Positions 1 to 7,381 are shown, counted from the stretch's first letter. The stretch is DNA of 43,538 bases from an uncultured Asticcacaulis sp. (GCA_936940865.1 CAKZJB010000225.1:1-43538), one strand, 5' to 3'. Notes: generated by a model from the sequence alone, not told the origin. Translations and numbers: made by a program.

Positions 1-248
1 CCAATGCCGCGCGCCTGGCCGAAGGCCTGCGCGGCATCGCCGAGATCGAAGTCACCGGCCAGGACACCAACATGGTGTTCCTGCGCCTGCCACCCGAACA
101 CTGCGCGCCGCTGGAAGCGCACCTGAAGGCAAAGGGCATCCTGATCCAGGCCCTGTACGGCACGCGCCTGGTGACGCACCTGGACGTGACGGAAGGCGAC
201 GTAGCAACGGTGATCGCCGCGGTGAAGGATTACTTCAGCCGGCGTTGA
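1..248 (+). CDS. ltaE: Low-specificity L-threonine aldolase, C-terminal fragment (cut by window edge)
   Basis: Only the last 81 codons are present (frame from base 3, stop TGA at 246-248). The fragment contains DTNMVFLRLP and GTRLVTHLDVT, which match the C-terminal small domain of PLP-dependent threonine aldolases such as E. coli LtaE (TNMVF... VRLVTHLDVS). These enzymes cleave L-threonine and L-allo-threonine to glycine and acetaldehyde in the cytoplasm. The active-site lysine lies upstream of the window. The gene ends 15 bp before the left REP of a RAYT element and is convergent with the RAYT gene. Identification rests on short but characteristic motifs. Confidence 0.8.
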   Translation, partial: NAARLAEGLRGIAEIEVTGQDTNMVFLRLPPEHCAPLEAHLKAKGILIQALYGTRLVTHLDVTEGDVATVIAAVKDYFSRR

Positions 249-263
249 ACCCAAGCAACCAAG

Positions 264-294
264 GTAGGCTGGGACGAGCGCAGCGAATCCCAGC
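264..294. repeat. REP sequence, left copy (RAYT-associated)
   Basis: 31-bp sequence starting GTAGGCTGGGACGAG. It begins with GTAG followed by an imperfect palindrome (GCTGGGA ... TCCCAGC). Its reverse complement matches 876-906 at 30 of 31 bases. A GTAG tetranucleotide at the foot of a hairpin is the known signature of REPs recognised by RAYT transposases. The pair brackets the RAYT gene at 333-863. Confidence 0.85.
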
Positions 295-332
295 AAAACC
301 CCAAATCTCCAGCCAGTTGGGCGCTTCTTTGT

Positions 333-863
333 TTATTCGAACTCCAATTCCCGAACTTCATCAGATGCGGCCCAATCCGATGGATACCAGCCTCGTTTCA
401 CGCAATTTGCAAACGAGGAATACGCCCATTCCGAGGGACTGCTTGCATGGCCGTGCTTCACCGGGTTGTAGTGAATGTAGTCAAGATGCCGACCATAGTC
501 TGCCTCGTCGCGAATGGTGTGCTCCCACAGACGGCGTTGCCAGATGCCTCTCTCTCCCTTCCTCGCACGACTCGGCGAGATGCGCTCTCCTTGAGCCACG
601 CTGCGGGAAAAACGGGCTTTGATCAAACGCCAGCGAGTAGAGAAATCAGCGTCGTTTTCCGGCAACTGCCAGATACAGTGCAAATGGTCGGGCAAGACCA
701 CTATCGCATCAAGCAGGAATGGATGCGCCTGGCGCACATGCCGGAAAGCGCTCCTCAGGTCAGCGATGTATTCGATCAGCAACGGCCTGCCGTGGCGATC
801 GGCAAGATTGACCGTGAAGAAATAAGCCGCCCCGGAGGCGCGGCTGCGAATGTAGGTGCGCAT
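333..863 (-). CDS. rayT: REP-associated tyrosine transposase (RAYT, Y1/IS200-like)
   Basis: 176 aa. Single-strand-specific Y1 HUH transposase of the REP-associated group, thought to bind and cut REP hairpins. The metal-binding HUH motif is LPDHLHCIW (H60, H62), and the catalytic tyrosine is expected in LDYIHYNPVKHG (Y129). Length is normal for RAYTs. RAYTs are usually single-copy, domesticated and flanked by REPs, and here mirror-image REPs lie 38 bp beyond its stop and 12 bp upstream of its start. A short Shine-Dalgarno AGGA sits 3 bp before ATG. The element separates ltaE from a 3'-truncated xylB, so its arrival or later rearrangement may have caused the truncation (inference). Confidence 0.9.
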   Translation of the reverse strand: MRTYIRSRASGAAYFFTVNLADRHGRPLLIEYIADLRSAFRHVRQAHPFLLDAIVVLPDHLHCIWQLPENDADFSTRWRLIKARFSRSVAQGERISPSRARKGERGIWQRRLWEHTIRDEADYGRHLDYIHYNPVKHGHASSPSEWAYSSFANCVKRGWYPSDWAASDEVRELEFE

Positions 864-875
864 GCTTCCTGGGAC

Positions 876-906
876 GCTGGGATTCGCTACGCTCGTCCCA
901 GCCTAC
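876..906. repeat. REP sequence, right copy (RAYT-associated)
   Basis: Inverted copy of 264-294 with a single mismatch, with GTAG on the bottom strand at its outer end (906-903). Together with the left copy it gives a symmetrical REP-RAYT-REP unit of 643 bp. It ends 8 bp from the stop codon of the truncated xylB. Confidence 0.85.
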
Positions 907-913
907 AAAGCAC

Positions 914-2095
914 TTAGGCCAAGGTCACGCCGGCCGCGCTGCGCCTTGCCTTGGCGCGCGCCTCCTCGATGCTGTCGGCCAGCGCCAGGGCCACCCCTTG
1001 CAAGGTCGACAGCGCCAGCGACAGCGCGTCGGTCGAGGCCGTCAGCCCGAAGAAAACGCCCTTGGCGTGGGGATTGTTGTGCGGTGTGCGTTCGCCGGTG
1101 AGATAGGGCAGGAAGAGTTCCGGCGTATCGGTGCGGCCCGATTGTTCGAGCGCGGTCAGCACGCCCGCCACCGACGGGGCGTTGGTCAAGGCGACGACCC
1201 AGTCGATGCACGACGCACAGTTCAGCATGACCGACATCTGGTGCCACAGGCCGGGCAGGGCGTGGCAGAAGGCGTGGACCGTGCCCGCGACATTGGGGCG
1301 GAATTCCTTCGTGGCGGCGAACAGCACGCCCGATGTGCCGAGCGACAGCAGGGCGTCGCCGTCGTGGATGACGCCGACGCCGACCGCGCCGGCCGCATTG
1401 TCGCCGCCGCCGGCGCAAACCGGTACGCGCGCCATGCCCCAGGCCTCGGCCAGTTCATCGCGCAGGATTCCGGTCGGCGCGTTGCCTTCGTTGAGCCACG
1501 GCATATTGTCGGTGGTCAGGTCGCAGGCCTTGAGCATGGGGTCGGACCATTTGCGCTCGGCGACGTCGACCCACAGCGTGCCCGAGGCATCGGACAGGTC
1601 GGTGGCGGCCTCGCCCGTCATGCGCAGGCGAATATAGTCCTTGGGCAGCAGGACCAGGTCGGTCTCGTCCCAGGCCTTGGGTTCATTGCCCTTGACCCAC
1701 AACAGCTTGGGGGCGGTGAACCCCGGCATGATCAGGTTGCCGGTCAGGTCATGGGCGCGCGGTTCGCGGCGCTTGAGTTCGGCGCATTCGGCGCCGCTTC
1801 GGCCGTCGTTCCACAGGATGGCGGGGCGGATGACCTTGCGTGCCTTGTTGAGCAGGACGGCGCCGTGCATCTGGCCCGACAGGCCGATGGCGCGGACCCT
1901 GGACCGGGCGCCGGCGTCCAGCTGGCTGACGGCGCTGTTGGTCGCCGACCACCAGTCGGACGGATCCTGTTCCGACCACAGGGGGTGGGGATGCGAGACA
2001 GTCAGGCCGGCGCGCGATTCCGCCGCGACCTCGCCCTTCTCATCAATGATGACGGCCTTGATGCCCGACGTTCCGACATCGATACCCAAGTACAT
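914..2095 (-). pseudogene. xylB: Xylulokinase, 3'-truncated
   Basis: 393 codons. FGGY-family kinase that phosphorylates D-xylulose to xylulose 5-phosphate. The N-terminus MYLGIDVGTSGIKAV (phosphate-binding loop), HPHPLWSEQDPSDWW and GLSGQMHG are closely XylB-like, and GGGDNAAGAVGVG and LGTSGV of the second domain are intact. Normal XylB is about 480-500 aa. This one stops after AGVTLA, just where VTLIGGGARS, the adenine-pocket loop, should begin, so roughly the last 100 residues are missing. The stop codon lies 8 bp from the RAYT-flanking REP. The missing segment is not found on the far side of the element. Probably inactive, because the lost region contributes to ATP binding. RBS GGGAGGAAC precedes ATG. 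Confidence 0.85.
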
Positions 2096-2182
2096 TGTAA
2101 GTTCCTCCCGCCCTGAATAGTCTTTCGGACGTGCGGGCGCACGCGTCCGTGGGCGCAGAATGCTTTCGGCGCGTTATGGGTA

Positions 2183-2188
2183 ATTATA
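2183..2188 (-). promoter_or_regulatory. Candidate -10 box (TATAAT) for xylB
   Basis: A perfect TATAAT on the bottom strand in an AT-rich stretch, 88 bp upstream of the xylB start codon. No good -35 hexamer is seen 16-18 bp upstream, consistent with a regulated promoter or a chance match. Confidence 0.4.
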
Positions 2189-2242
2189 AAAACGAACGTA
2201 ATACTGTGGCTTTGGACGTACTGGCTTTATGTGTTGGCGTCT

Positions 2243-2256
2243 TGGTAGCGCTAACA
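2243..2256. promoter_or_regulatory. LacI/XylR-type operator upstream of xylB
   Basis: TGGTAGCGCTAACA (reverse complement TGTTAGCGCTACCA) is a near-palindrome with the central CG typical of LacI-family operators. From memory it matches the xylose motif bound by the LacI-type XylR of Caulobacter crescentus. It lies 147 bp upstream of the xylB ATG and about 55 bp upstream of the candidate -10. No regulator gene of this family is in the window. Confidence 0.65.
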
Positions 2257-2412
2257 TGAGCTATAAGGGCCATTCCTTGCCCGCATTGTCAAGTGCTAAA
2301 ATACGGTTATTAAATAAAGCAATTTTCGAAAATAGTAGAGGTGCGGAATGCACGGCTCCGCCGCGAGGCGGTGGGGATGGGGCTGCAAAGCGGACCGCGC
2401 GCGCGATGAATG

Positions 2413-2457
2413 GATTCGGCCATCGCGCCGGCGCACCGCCTGCGCGATGGCCGAATC
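2413..2457. repeat. Perfect 16-bp inverted repeat
   Basis: GATTCGGCCATCGCGC at 2413-2428 is perfectly complementary to 2442-2457 across a 13-base loop. No T-run follows on either strand. It lies in the non-coding stretch between xylB and the M16 peptidase gene. The rest of 2257-2498 shows no gene I recognise. Could be a protein-binding site or an RNA structure; function unknown. Confidence 0.7.
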
Positions 2458-2498
2458 GTGCGGCTCATCCCGGCTTTATGCGTAGGCGGTGCGGAGTA

Positions 2499-2632
2499 AT
2501 ACCAACGGCGATTGGCATTGACTCGATCGCCGTTGGCAAGGGCGACTGCCCGCCGCCGCCAATGCGGCGAGCCATGCGGCGTCTGAGCTAAAAAAACGAA
2601 TACCAACGGTCATTCTTTATGACCGTTGGTAT
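2499..2632. repeat. ATACCAACGG repeat, long copy 1
   Basis: 134-bp element with 10-bp terminal inverted repeats ATACCAACGG / CCGTTGGTAT. It contains two hairpins: an outer-end one (CCAACGGCGAT ... ATCGCCGTTGG) and a perfect 14-bp stem at 2600-2632. It is about 94% identical to the element at 22785-22919, and related single-hairpin copies lie at 20126-20166 and 42521-42560. It starts 21 bp after the M16 peptidase stop codon. MITE-like or REP-like by structure. Confidence 0.85.
2590..2632 (-). terminator. Intrinsic terminator carried by repeat copy 1
   Basis: On the bottom strand, 14-bp perfect stem (2632-2619 with 2613-2600, 5-base loop) followed after CG by seven Ts (2596-2590). It would end transcripts leaving the M16 peptidase gene. 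Confidence 0.7.
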
Positions 2633-2652
2633 AAGGACGTTGGCGTCTGCGC

Positions 2653-5493
2653 CTACTTTCCTGCCGCCGGCTTGACCGTGACATGGATTGCCGAATCGTC
2701 CCTGAGCCATTTTGCGGCCAGTTCGCTCAGCCGCTTGCCGTCGATGGCCTTCAACTGGTCGTCGAGGTCGAGATAGGTCGTCCGCGCCCTTGGATCGGAT
2801 GCAAGGTCGATCATCAGTCCAAACCAGTAGCCGTCGGTCAGCCGCGCCTTGGCGTTGCCTTGCAGTATGGGCTGACGCACGCGCTCGATCTCGTCGCGCG
2901 TCGGCGGATGAGCCTTGATGTCCGCGACGATTCTGCTCACCGCGGCCCGGAAGGCGCCGTCGTTTTCGGCCTTGATCGTCGCCATGATCTCGAAATAGCC
3001 GAAACCGGTGTAGTCGGTGTCCATGGCGCTGAAGGCGCCGGGCGAATAGTCGGCGCCTTCCTTTTCACGGAGTTGGTCGAACATGCGGTTCTGGACGACG
3101 CCGGCCAGGATAAACAGGCCGCGCGCCGCGGCCGTATCGGCATAGAAGTCGGTGGTAGGCCACAGGATGGCGCTGACGTTCTGGTCGGCGCGTCCGTCGT
3201 GGGTGAAGACGTACTCGTGCTGTGCCGCCGGGAATCCTGTCGCGTCGGAGCCGGGCGCGAACGGCGTGACGGCCGGCCGCGGCGGCAGGGTGCCGAAGGT
3301 CGCCGATGCCGCCGCCACGGCCTTGGCTTCGTCGACATCGCCGACGATGGTTACGGTGACCGGCGTGTCCCTCAGGCTGTCGCGGAAAAGGGAGGCGACG
3401 TCGTTCCACGGGATCGAAGGCGCCCGCGCGACGAGATGCGTGTCGTAGCGCCAGTCGCCGGGGTGAAGTACGCTGTTCATCTCATAGCCCAGCACGCCGC
3501 CGGGCGTCGAGCGCAGCGTGCGCAGCTGTTCCGGGATGTAGGCCTGATATTGTGCATAGCTCTGGCCGCGCAGGCCCGGATCGGTGGCATAGGCCATCAG
3601 GACCTGCATCTGGGTATCGAGGTCGGCAGGAGTCGTCTGCCCGCCGATCGATGAATGCCGCGAGGTCATTACGTAGCTGATGTTGACGCTTTTGCCGGCC
3701 AGGCTGCGCTGCAGGTCGCTGATGTCGAGCTTTCCCAGCCCCCCGCCGACGAAAAAGTCGGAGAAGGTAAGGGGCAGGGGGCGTGGCGTCTTCGGGTCGA
3801 AGCGGCGGGTGCCGCCCGCGAAATCGACCTGCACCATCACCTGGTTGGCCGCGTATTTCATGGGCTTGACGTTAAGAACCACACCGTTCGGGTAAACATA
3901 GTGGACGAAGCCGAAATCCTTGTCGGTCGTGTGGGTGGCCGGCGGGACGGGGGCGCCGAACGACGTGTAGGGCCAGTCCTTGCGTGCCGTGTCGGCATAG
4001 GCGGCCGCCTGCGTCCCCTGGATGCGGCTGTACTCGGCCATAACCTCCTGGGGTTTGAAATCGGAGATGTCGTCGCCGTAGTCGGTCAGGACCGGGCCGT
4101 CGCCGGCGAACAAGGTCTTGAGGCGGGCGTTCAGTTTATCCTGCGTCAGCGCCTCGGGCAGGGCGTCTATGATCTTCAGCGAATCGGTCAGACCCAGGGT
4201 GACGGTATTGTTGTCGATATTGGTCAGGACGGTGTTGGCAATGCTGCTATTGTCCCGCGTCGCATAGCTTTTTTCGAGATTGCTGCGCAGGTTGGGAATT
4301 ATCACCTGCACCATGGCAGCCTCTTCCTTCGTCACGCCGTGGTCTGCAAAACTGCGGAAAACGTCCCAGGCCTGGGTGAAGGCGGCCTTCGACTGGCCGG
4401 GTTTAGGGACGACGCTGAGGTAAATATTGCGGCCGGTCTTGTAGTGCTCATAGAAGCCGAGCGAGGCCGAGGCGAACTGCGCCTCGCCCGACTGCTGCAG
4501 CATCTGGAAGCGGTGGTTCAGCAGGAAGCCCAGCACGGAGTCCTGCGTGCTTTCGATATCGCGCTCCTGGCTGTCGGGGCGGGTTTCCGGCGGCCGTACC
4601 CATGTGCCGGACATTTCGCGCGTCAGGCCCTTGAGCGTAAGGTCGAAAATGCGCACGCCGCCGGCTTTATAGGTGCCCCAGTCCGGCTCCTCCGGCGGCG
4701 GAGTCGTGGCCTTCCAGTCGGAGAATTTTGCCTTGATCTGTTTTTCGACGGCGGCCGGGTCGAAATCGCCGACTATGACCAGGGTGGCCAATTCCGGCCG
4801 GTACCAGGTGCTGTAGAAGCGTTTGAGCTCCGATGGCGGTGCGGTCTTGATGACGTCGGTCGATCCGATCGGATCGGAATAGTCGGCCATGCGCAGGCCG
4901 GGATAAATGAACTTGTAGAAGGCCGCTTCGCGGATGTGCACAGGGTTTTCGCGCACGCGTTCCTCGGACAGGACGACGCCGCGTTCGCTTTCGACGTCAG
5001 CCGGGGCAATCGTCATATTGCCGGCGACTTCGCGCAGGATGAGCAGAGCCTGATCCAGCGTCTTTGCGTCGCTGCGCGGGGCGTTGAGCATATAGGTCGT
5101 CGTCGAAGCCGTGGTGAAGGCATTGGCGTCGGCGCCGAAGGCAAAGCCGTTGCGTTCCAGCATCGGCTTGAGCTGGCCGTGCGCAATGCGGGTCGTGCCT
5201 TCGAACGCCATGTGCTCGACGAAATGCGCCAGGCCTTTCTGCGCATCGGTCTCCATCATCGAACCGGCGCGGATACGGAAGAGAACCGAGGCGGTGCCGA
5301 CGGGCGTCGCATTCTTCTGGATGACATAGGTCATGCCGTTGGGCAGGCGTCCGTAGACCTGGCTGGCGTCGGCCTTGAGCGCCGATTGCTCCTGCGGAAA
5401 GGTGACGGCAGGCATCGGATGGCTGGCCGCGGGCAGAGCCGTAAGTGCGGTGGTCAGCAGGCAGCCCGACAGCAGCAGGTCGCGGATGGCCAT
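2653..5493 (-). CDS. M16 family zinc metallopeptidase (insulinase-like), secreted
   Basis: 946 aa from the ATG at 5493, chosen because it gives a signal peptide (MAIRDLLLSGCLLTTALTAL...ASH) and has the RBS AGGGGGAAG; an upstream in-frame start adds 30 residues without signal character. The inverted zinc motif HFVEH (H90, E93, H94) lies in the first M16 domain, with the expected downstream acidic cluster ESERGVVLSEE. A second, inactive M16-like half follows, as in two-domain pitrilysin/insulinase homologues of periplasm or outer membrane. Its role is probably degradation of peptides; substrate unknown. The gene is leftward, followed by a repeat-borne terminator, and separated by 96 bp from the TetR gene transcribed in the same direction. 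Confidence 0.9.
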   Translation of the reverse strand: MAIRDLLLSGCLLTTALTALPAASHPMPAVTFPQEQSALKADASQVYGRLPNGMTYVIQKNATPVGTASVLFRIRAGSMMETDAQKGLAHFVEHMAFEGTTRIAHGQLKPMLERNGFAFGADANAFTTASTTTYMLNAPRSDAKTLDQALLILREVAGNMTIAPADVESERGVVLSEERVRENPVHIREAAFYKFIYPGLRMADYSDPIGSTDVIKTAPPSELKRFYSTWYRPELATLVIVGDFDPAAVEKQIKAKFSDWKATTPPPEEPDWGTYKAGGVRIFDLTLKGLTREMSGTWVRPPETRPDSQERDIESTQDSVLGFLLNHRFQMLQQSGEAQFASASLGFYEHYKTGRNIYLSVVPKPGQSKAAFTQAWDVFRSFADHGVTKEEAAMVQVIIPNLRSNLEKSYATRDNSSIANTVLTNIDNNTVTLGLTDSLKIIDALPEALTQDKLNARLKTLFAGDGPVLTDYGDDISDFKPQEVMAEYSRIQGTQAAAYADTARKDWPYTSFGAPVPPATHTTDKDFGFVHYVYPNGVVLNVKPMKYAANQVMVQVDFAGGTRRFDPKTPRPLPLTFSDFFVGGGLGKLDISDLQRSLAGKSVNISYVMTSRHSSIGGQTTPADLDTQMQVLMAYATDPGLRGQSYAQYQAYIPEQLRTLRSTPGGVLGYEMNSVLHPGDWRYDTHLVARAPSIPWNDVASLFRDSLRDTPVTVTIVGDVDEAKAVAAASATFGTLPPRPAVTPFAPGSDATGFPAAQHEYVFTHDGRADQNVSAILWPTTDFYADTAAARGLFILAGVVQNRMFDQLREKEGADYSPGAFSAMDTDYTGFGYFEIMATIKAENDGAFRAAVSRIVADIKAHPPTRDEIERVRQPILQGNAKARLTDGYWFGLMIDLASDPRARTTYLDLDDQLKAIDGKRLSELAAKWLRDDSAIHVTVKPAAGK

Positions 5494-5589
5494 GATTCTT
5501 CCCCCTCGAAGACGTTTGTTATGCGCAGGGGAAGATGCCGGGGCGCGCCCCTCGATACAAGCCCGGATTGAAACCAGTTCCAAATAAAA

Positions 5590-6216
5590 TCAGACGGAGG
5601 GCGATGCCTGTGCCGGCAGCGGGCAGATCAGGTCGATCATCGCCTCGACGTAGGCGCGCAGGGATTCCGGCGGTTCGCCGGCGCGCATGCGCACCGACAG
5701 GGCCGTGTGGACGCTGGACGCCAGTTTCGCCAGCGTCTTCGGATCGGCATGGGCTGGCAGGTCGCCGTCGGCCTTCGCCCGGGCGAACAGCCACAGGAAG
5801 CCTTTTTCCATGTCCTGGAGCTGGGTCAGGATGGCTTCGCCGACATGGGGGTCGCGGGTGGCGTCGGTCAGGGCCGCGCCGATCAGCAGGCAGCCGCGCC
5901 CGCCGTCCTTGTCCATGACGCGGTAGATGTCGGCGGCGGTGCGGAAGATGCCCTTCATGACCTGCCGGAGATTTCCGGGCGCGCGGAAGGCGGCTTCGTA
6001 GCGCGGCCGCACAGCGGCGACATAGGCGTCGAGCACGCCCAGGAAGACCTGTCCCTTGTCGCCGAACGCGTTGTAGAGGCTGGGCCGGTTCAGCCCCGCC
6101 GCCTCGCACAGGTCGTCGAGCGAGGTGGCGGCATAACCCTTGTTCCAGAAGACCTCGCGCATGGCATCGAGCGCCGTTTCACGGTCGAACTGGCGCGGGC
6201 GGCCGCGCGGCTTCAT
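5590..6216 (-). CDS. TetR family transcriptional regulator
   Basis: 208 aa from the ATG at 6216 (MKPRGRPRQFDRETALDAM). An N-terminal TetR helix-turn-helix is clear in TSLDDLCEAAGLNRPSLYNAFGDK, preceded by the basic RGRPRQFD seen in many family members. The C-terminal ligand domain contains GRGCLLIGAAL. In-frame starts at 6234 and 6243 are possible, but they overlap a palindrome that looks like the operator, so I prefer 6216; its RBS (AAAGAA) is weak. Divergent from the secreted-Cys/MAPEG pair, which it probably represses together with itself. The ligand is unknown. Confidence 0.85.
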   Translation of the reverse strand: MKPRGRPRQFDRETALDAMREVFWNKGYAATSLDDLCEAAGLNRPSLYNAFGDKGQVFLGVLDAYVAAVRPRYEAAFRAPGNLRQVMKGIFRTAADIYRVMDKDGGRGCLLIGAALTDATRDPHVGEAILTQLQDMEKGFLWLFARAKADGDLPAHADPKTLAKLASSVHTALSVRMRAGEPPESLRAYVEAMIDLICPLPAQASPSV

Positions 6217-6223
6217 CGATTCT

Positions 6224-6245
6224 TTTTGTACCATTTTGCACAAAA
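6224..6245. promoter_or_regulatory. Candidate TetR operator
   Basis: 22-bp imperfect palindrome with 6-bp arms TTTTGT / ACAAAA, lying immediately upstream of the TetR start and 65 bp upstream of the divergent gene. A second half-site-like TACAAAA occurs at 6279-6285. TTGACT at 6249-6254 and TATATT at 6261-6266 could be promoter elements for the rightward operon, but their spacing is not canonical. Confidence 0.5.
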
Positions 6246-6310
6246 TCCTTGACTGGGGGATATATTATGCCATTCAGTACAAAATACCACAGGGAATTCT
6301 GGAGGCTGAA

Positions 6311-6631
6311 ATGTACGTGCGGACCCTCGCCATAGTGGCGGTAATGTCTTGTTTTACCACGATATCCTTGCCGGCCGTCGCCGGTGACGCGGACGAGGGC
6401 GCAAGCCTGACCCTGGCCGCGCCGGCGCCCAAGGCAGATTACATCATCGACGGCTCGCACTGGGTATGCTCGGGCACCGGCTGCCAGGCCGGCGCGGTCG
6501 ATGCCATGCCGGCGGTGCGCAGTTGCAAGCACGTAGCGGCCGCGATCGGCGCCGTGACGGCGTTCACGTGGCGCGGCAAGACCCTGAGTGACGCCGACCT
6601 CGCTGTCTGCAACGCCGCCGCGCGCAAATGA
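6311..6631 (+). CDS. Small secreted Cys-containing protein (CC_3452-like)
   Basis: 106 aa from ATG 6311, with RBS GGAGG 5 bp upstream. A signal peptide (MYVRTLAIVAVMSCFTTISLPAVAG) is followed by a short domain with four cysteines (WVCSGTGCQAG ... VRSCKHVAAAIG ... LAVCNAAA). The Cys spacing and the ending DADLAVCN resemble small secreted proteins of Caulobacterales and sphingomonads annotated as CC_3452 family; this is from memory and the function is unknown. Its stop overlaps the MAPEG start (ATGA), so the two are translationally coupled. Confidence 0.75.
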   Translation: MYVRTLAIVAVMSCFTTISLPAVAGDADEGASLTLAAPAPKADYIIDGSHWVCSGTGCQAGAVDAMPAVRSCKHVAAAIGAVTAFTWRGKTLSDADLAVCNAAARK

Positions 6632-7053
6632 CGGCGGCGCAGTCTCTGCTGGCGGCCGTTTTCGCCCTGGCGTTACTGCACCTGATGATGGCGGGGGCGC
6701 TCTATGCGACGCGCATCCCGGCCATGATCCGGATGCGGATGAGCGCCCAGGCGACCTTGAAGCCTGGCGCGCTCGACAGCCTGCCGGCCTGGGCGCGCAA
6801 TGCGGCCAGAAATTACAACAACCTGGCCGAGGCGCCGACGGTCTTCTACGCGGTCGCGCTGGCCCTGACGGCGATGGGCCGCGCCGACGCGGTGTCGGGC
6901 GGACTGGCCTGGACCTATGTCGGCCTGCGCTACGTCCATTCGGCCATCCAGGCGACTTTCAACCGGGTGATCGTGCGATTCGCGGTCTTTTCCCTGTCGT
7001 GGGTCGTGCTCGGCATCATGATCGTGCGCGGGCTATTCAGCGTCCTGGCTTAA
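6628..7053 (+). CDS. MAPEG family membrane protein
   Basis: 141 aa with four predicted membrane helices. The MAPEG (membrane-associated eicosanoid/glutathione metabolism) pattern is visible in RNYNNLAEAPTVFYAVALAL and AWTYVGLRYVHSAIQATFN; the NxxE-P segment is the family's glutathione-site motif. Bacterial members are small inner-membrane proteins of uncertain, possibly glutathione-dependent detoxifying, function. Starts at the ATGA overlap with the preceding gene, giving a two-gene operon facing the TetR regulator. Confidence 0.85.
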   Translation: MTAAQSLLAAVFALALLHLMMAGALYATRIPAMIRMRMSAQATLKPGALDSLPAWARNAARNYNNLAEAPTVFYAVALALTAMGRADAVSGGLAWTYVGLRYVHSAIQATFNRVIVRFAVFSLSWVVLGIMIVRGLFSVLA

Positions 7054-7154
7054 TCCTCGGGCTCCTGAAACGCGCTGGCCCACATCACGAAGGTCAGGCC
7101 GGCCATCGACCCAAGGGCAATGCATTGCGCAAGATCGGGGGTAAAGTCCAACAT
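7050..7154 (-). CDS. Putative 34-aa membrane peptide
   Basis: Small ORF MLDFTPDLAQCIALGSMAGL... ending WASAFQEPED. It has one hydrophobic helix, an acidic tail, and a good Shine-Dalgarno (GGAG 8 bp before ATG). Its stop codon overlaps the MAPEG stop on the other strand. Too short for reliable prediction; the RBS, helix and charged tail suggest it is real. Confidence 0.45.
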   Translation of the reverse strand: MLDFTPDLAQCIALGSMAGLTFVMWASAFQEPED

Positions 7155-7244
7155 CGGCGTTACTCCATGCTCCGTATCCGGGGAAAGTCTCGCGCAGCCG
7201 CAATCAGGATTCGATCCGGTTTGGCTGAGGGTTTTGTAACGGTA

Positions 7245-7293
7245 CGAAGGACCGCCTTGCCGGGGCCGTCGCTTCCGGCAAGGCGGTCCTTCG
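7245..7293. repeat. Perfect 19-bp stem hairpin
   Basis: CGAAGGACCGCCTTGCCGG (7245-7263) pairs perfectly with 7275-7293 over an 11-base loop. No clear T-run is present, so it is not a standard intrinsic terminator, but it separates the MAPEG/34-aa peptide region from the next gene. The remaining bases of 7155-7381 hold nothing else I recognise. Confidence 0.7.
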
Positions 7294-7381
7294 CCTGTGT
7301 TCGTTTACCCGCGTTAACTCTGCGGTGATGGAACCGGCGCATTCTGTCGGTCAGTGGAATGCGTAAAAGCGGGGCGAGACG

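Noticed and set aside
2310-2606. Leftward 98-codon ORF with similar protein text at 22749-23042
   Set aside because: The shared text (QTPHGSPHWRRRAVALANG) comes from translating the two copies of the DNA repeat, not from a conserved protein.
3655-5571. Long rightward ORF (638 codons) opposite the M16 peptidase
   Set aside because: Composition is high in R/V/G with no recognisable motif. It mirrors the high-GC complementary strand of a clear M16 gene; a shadow frame.
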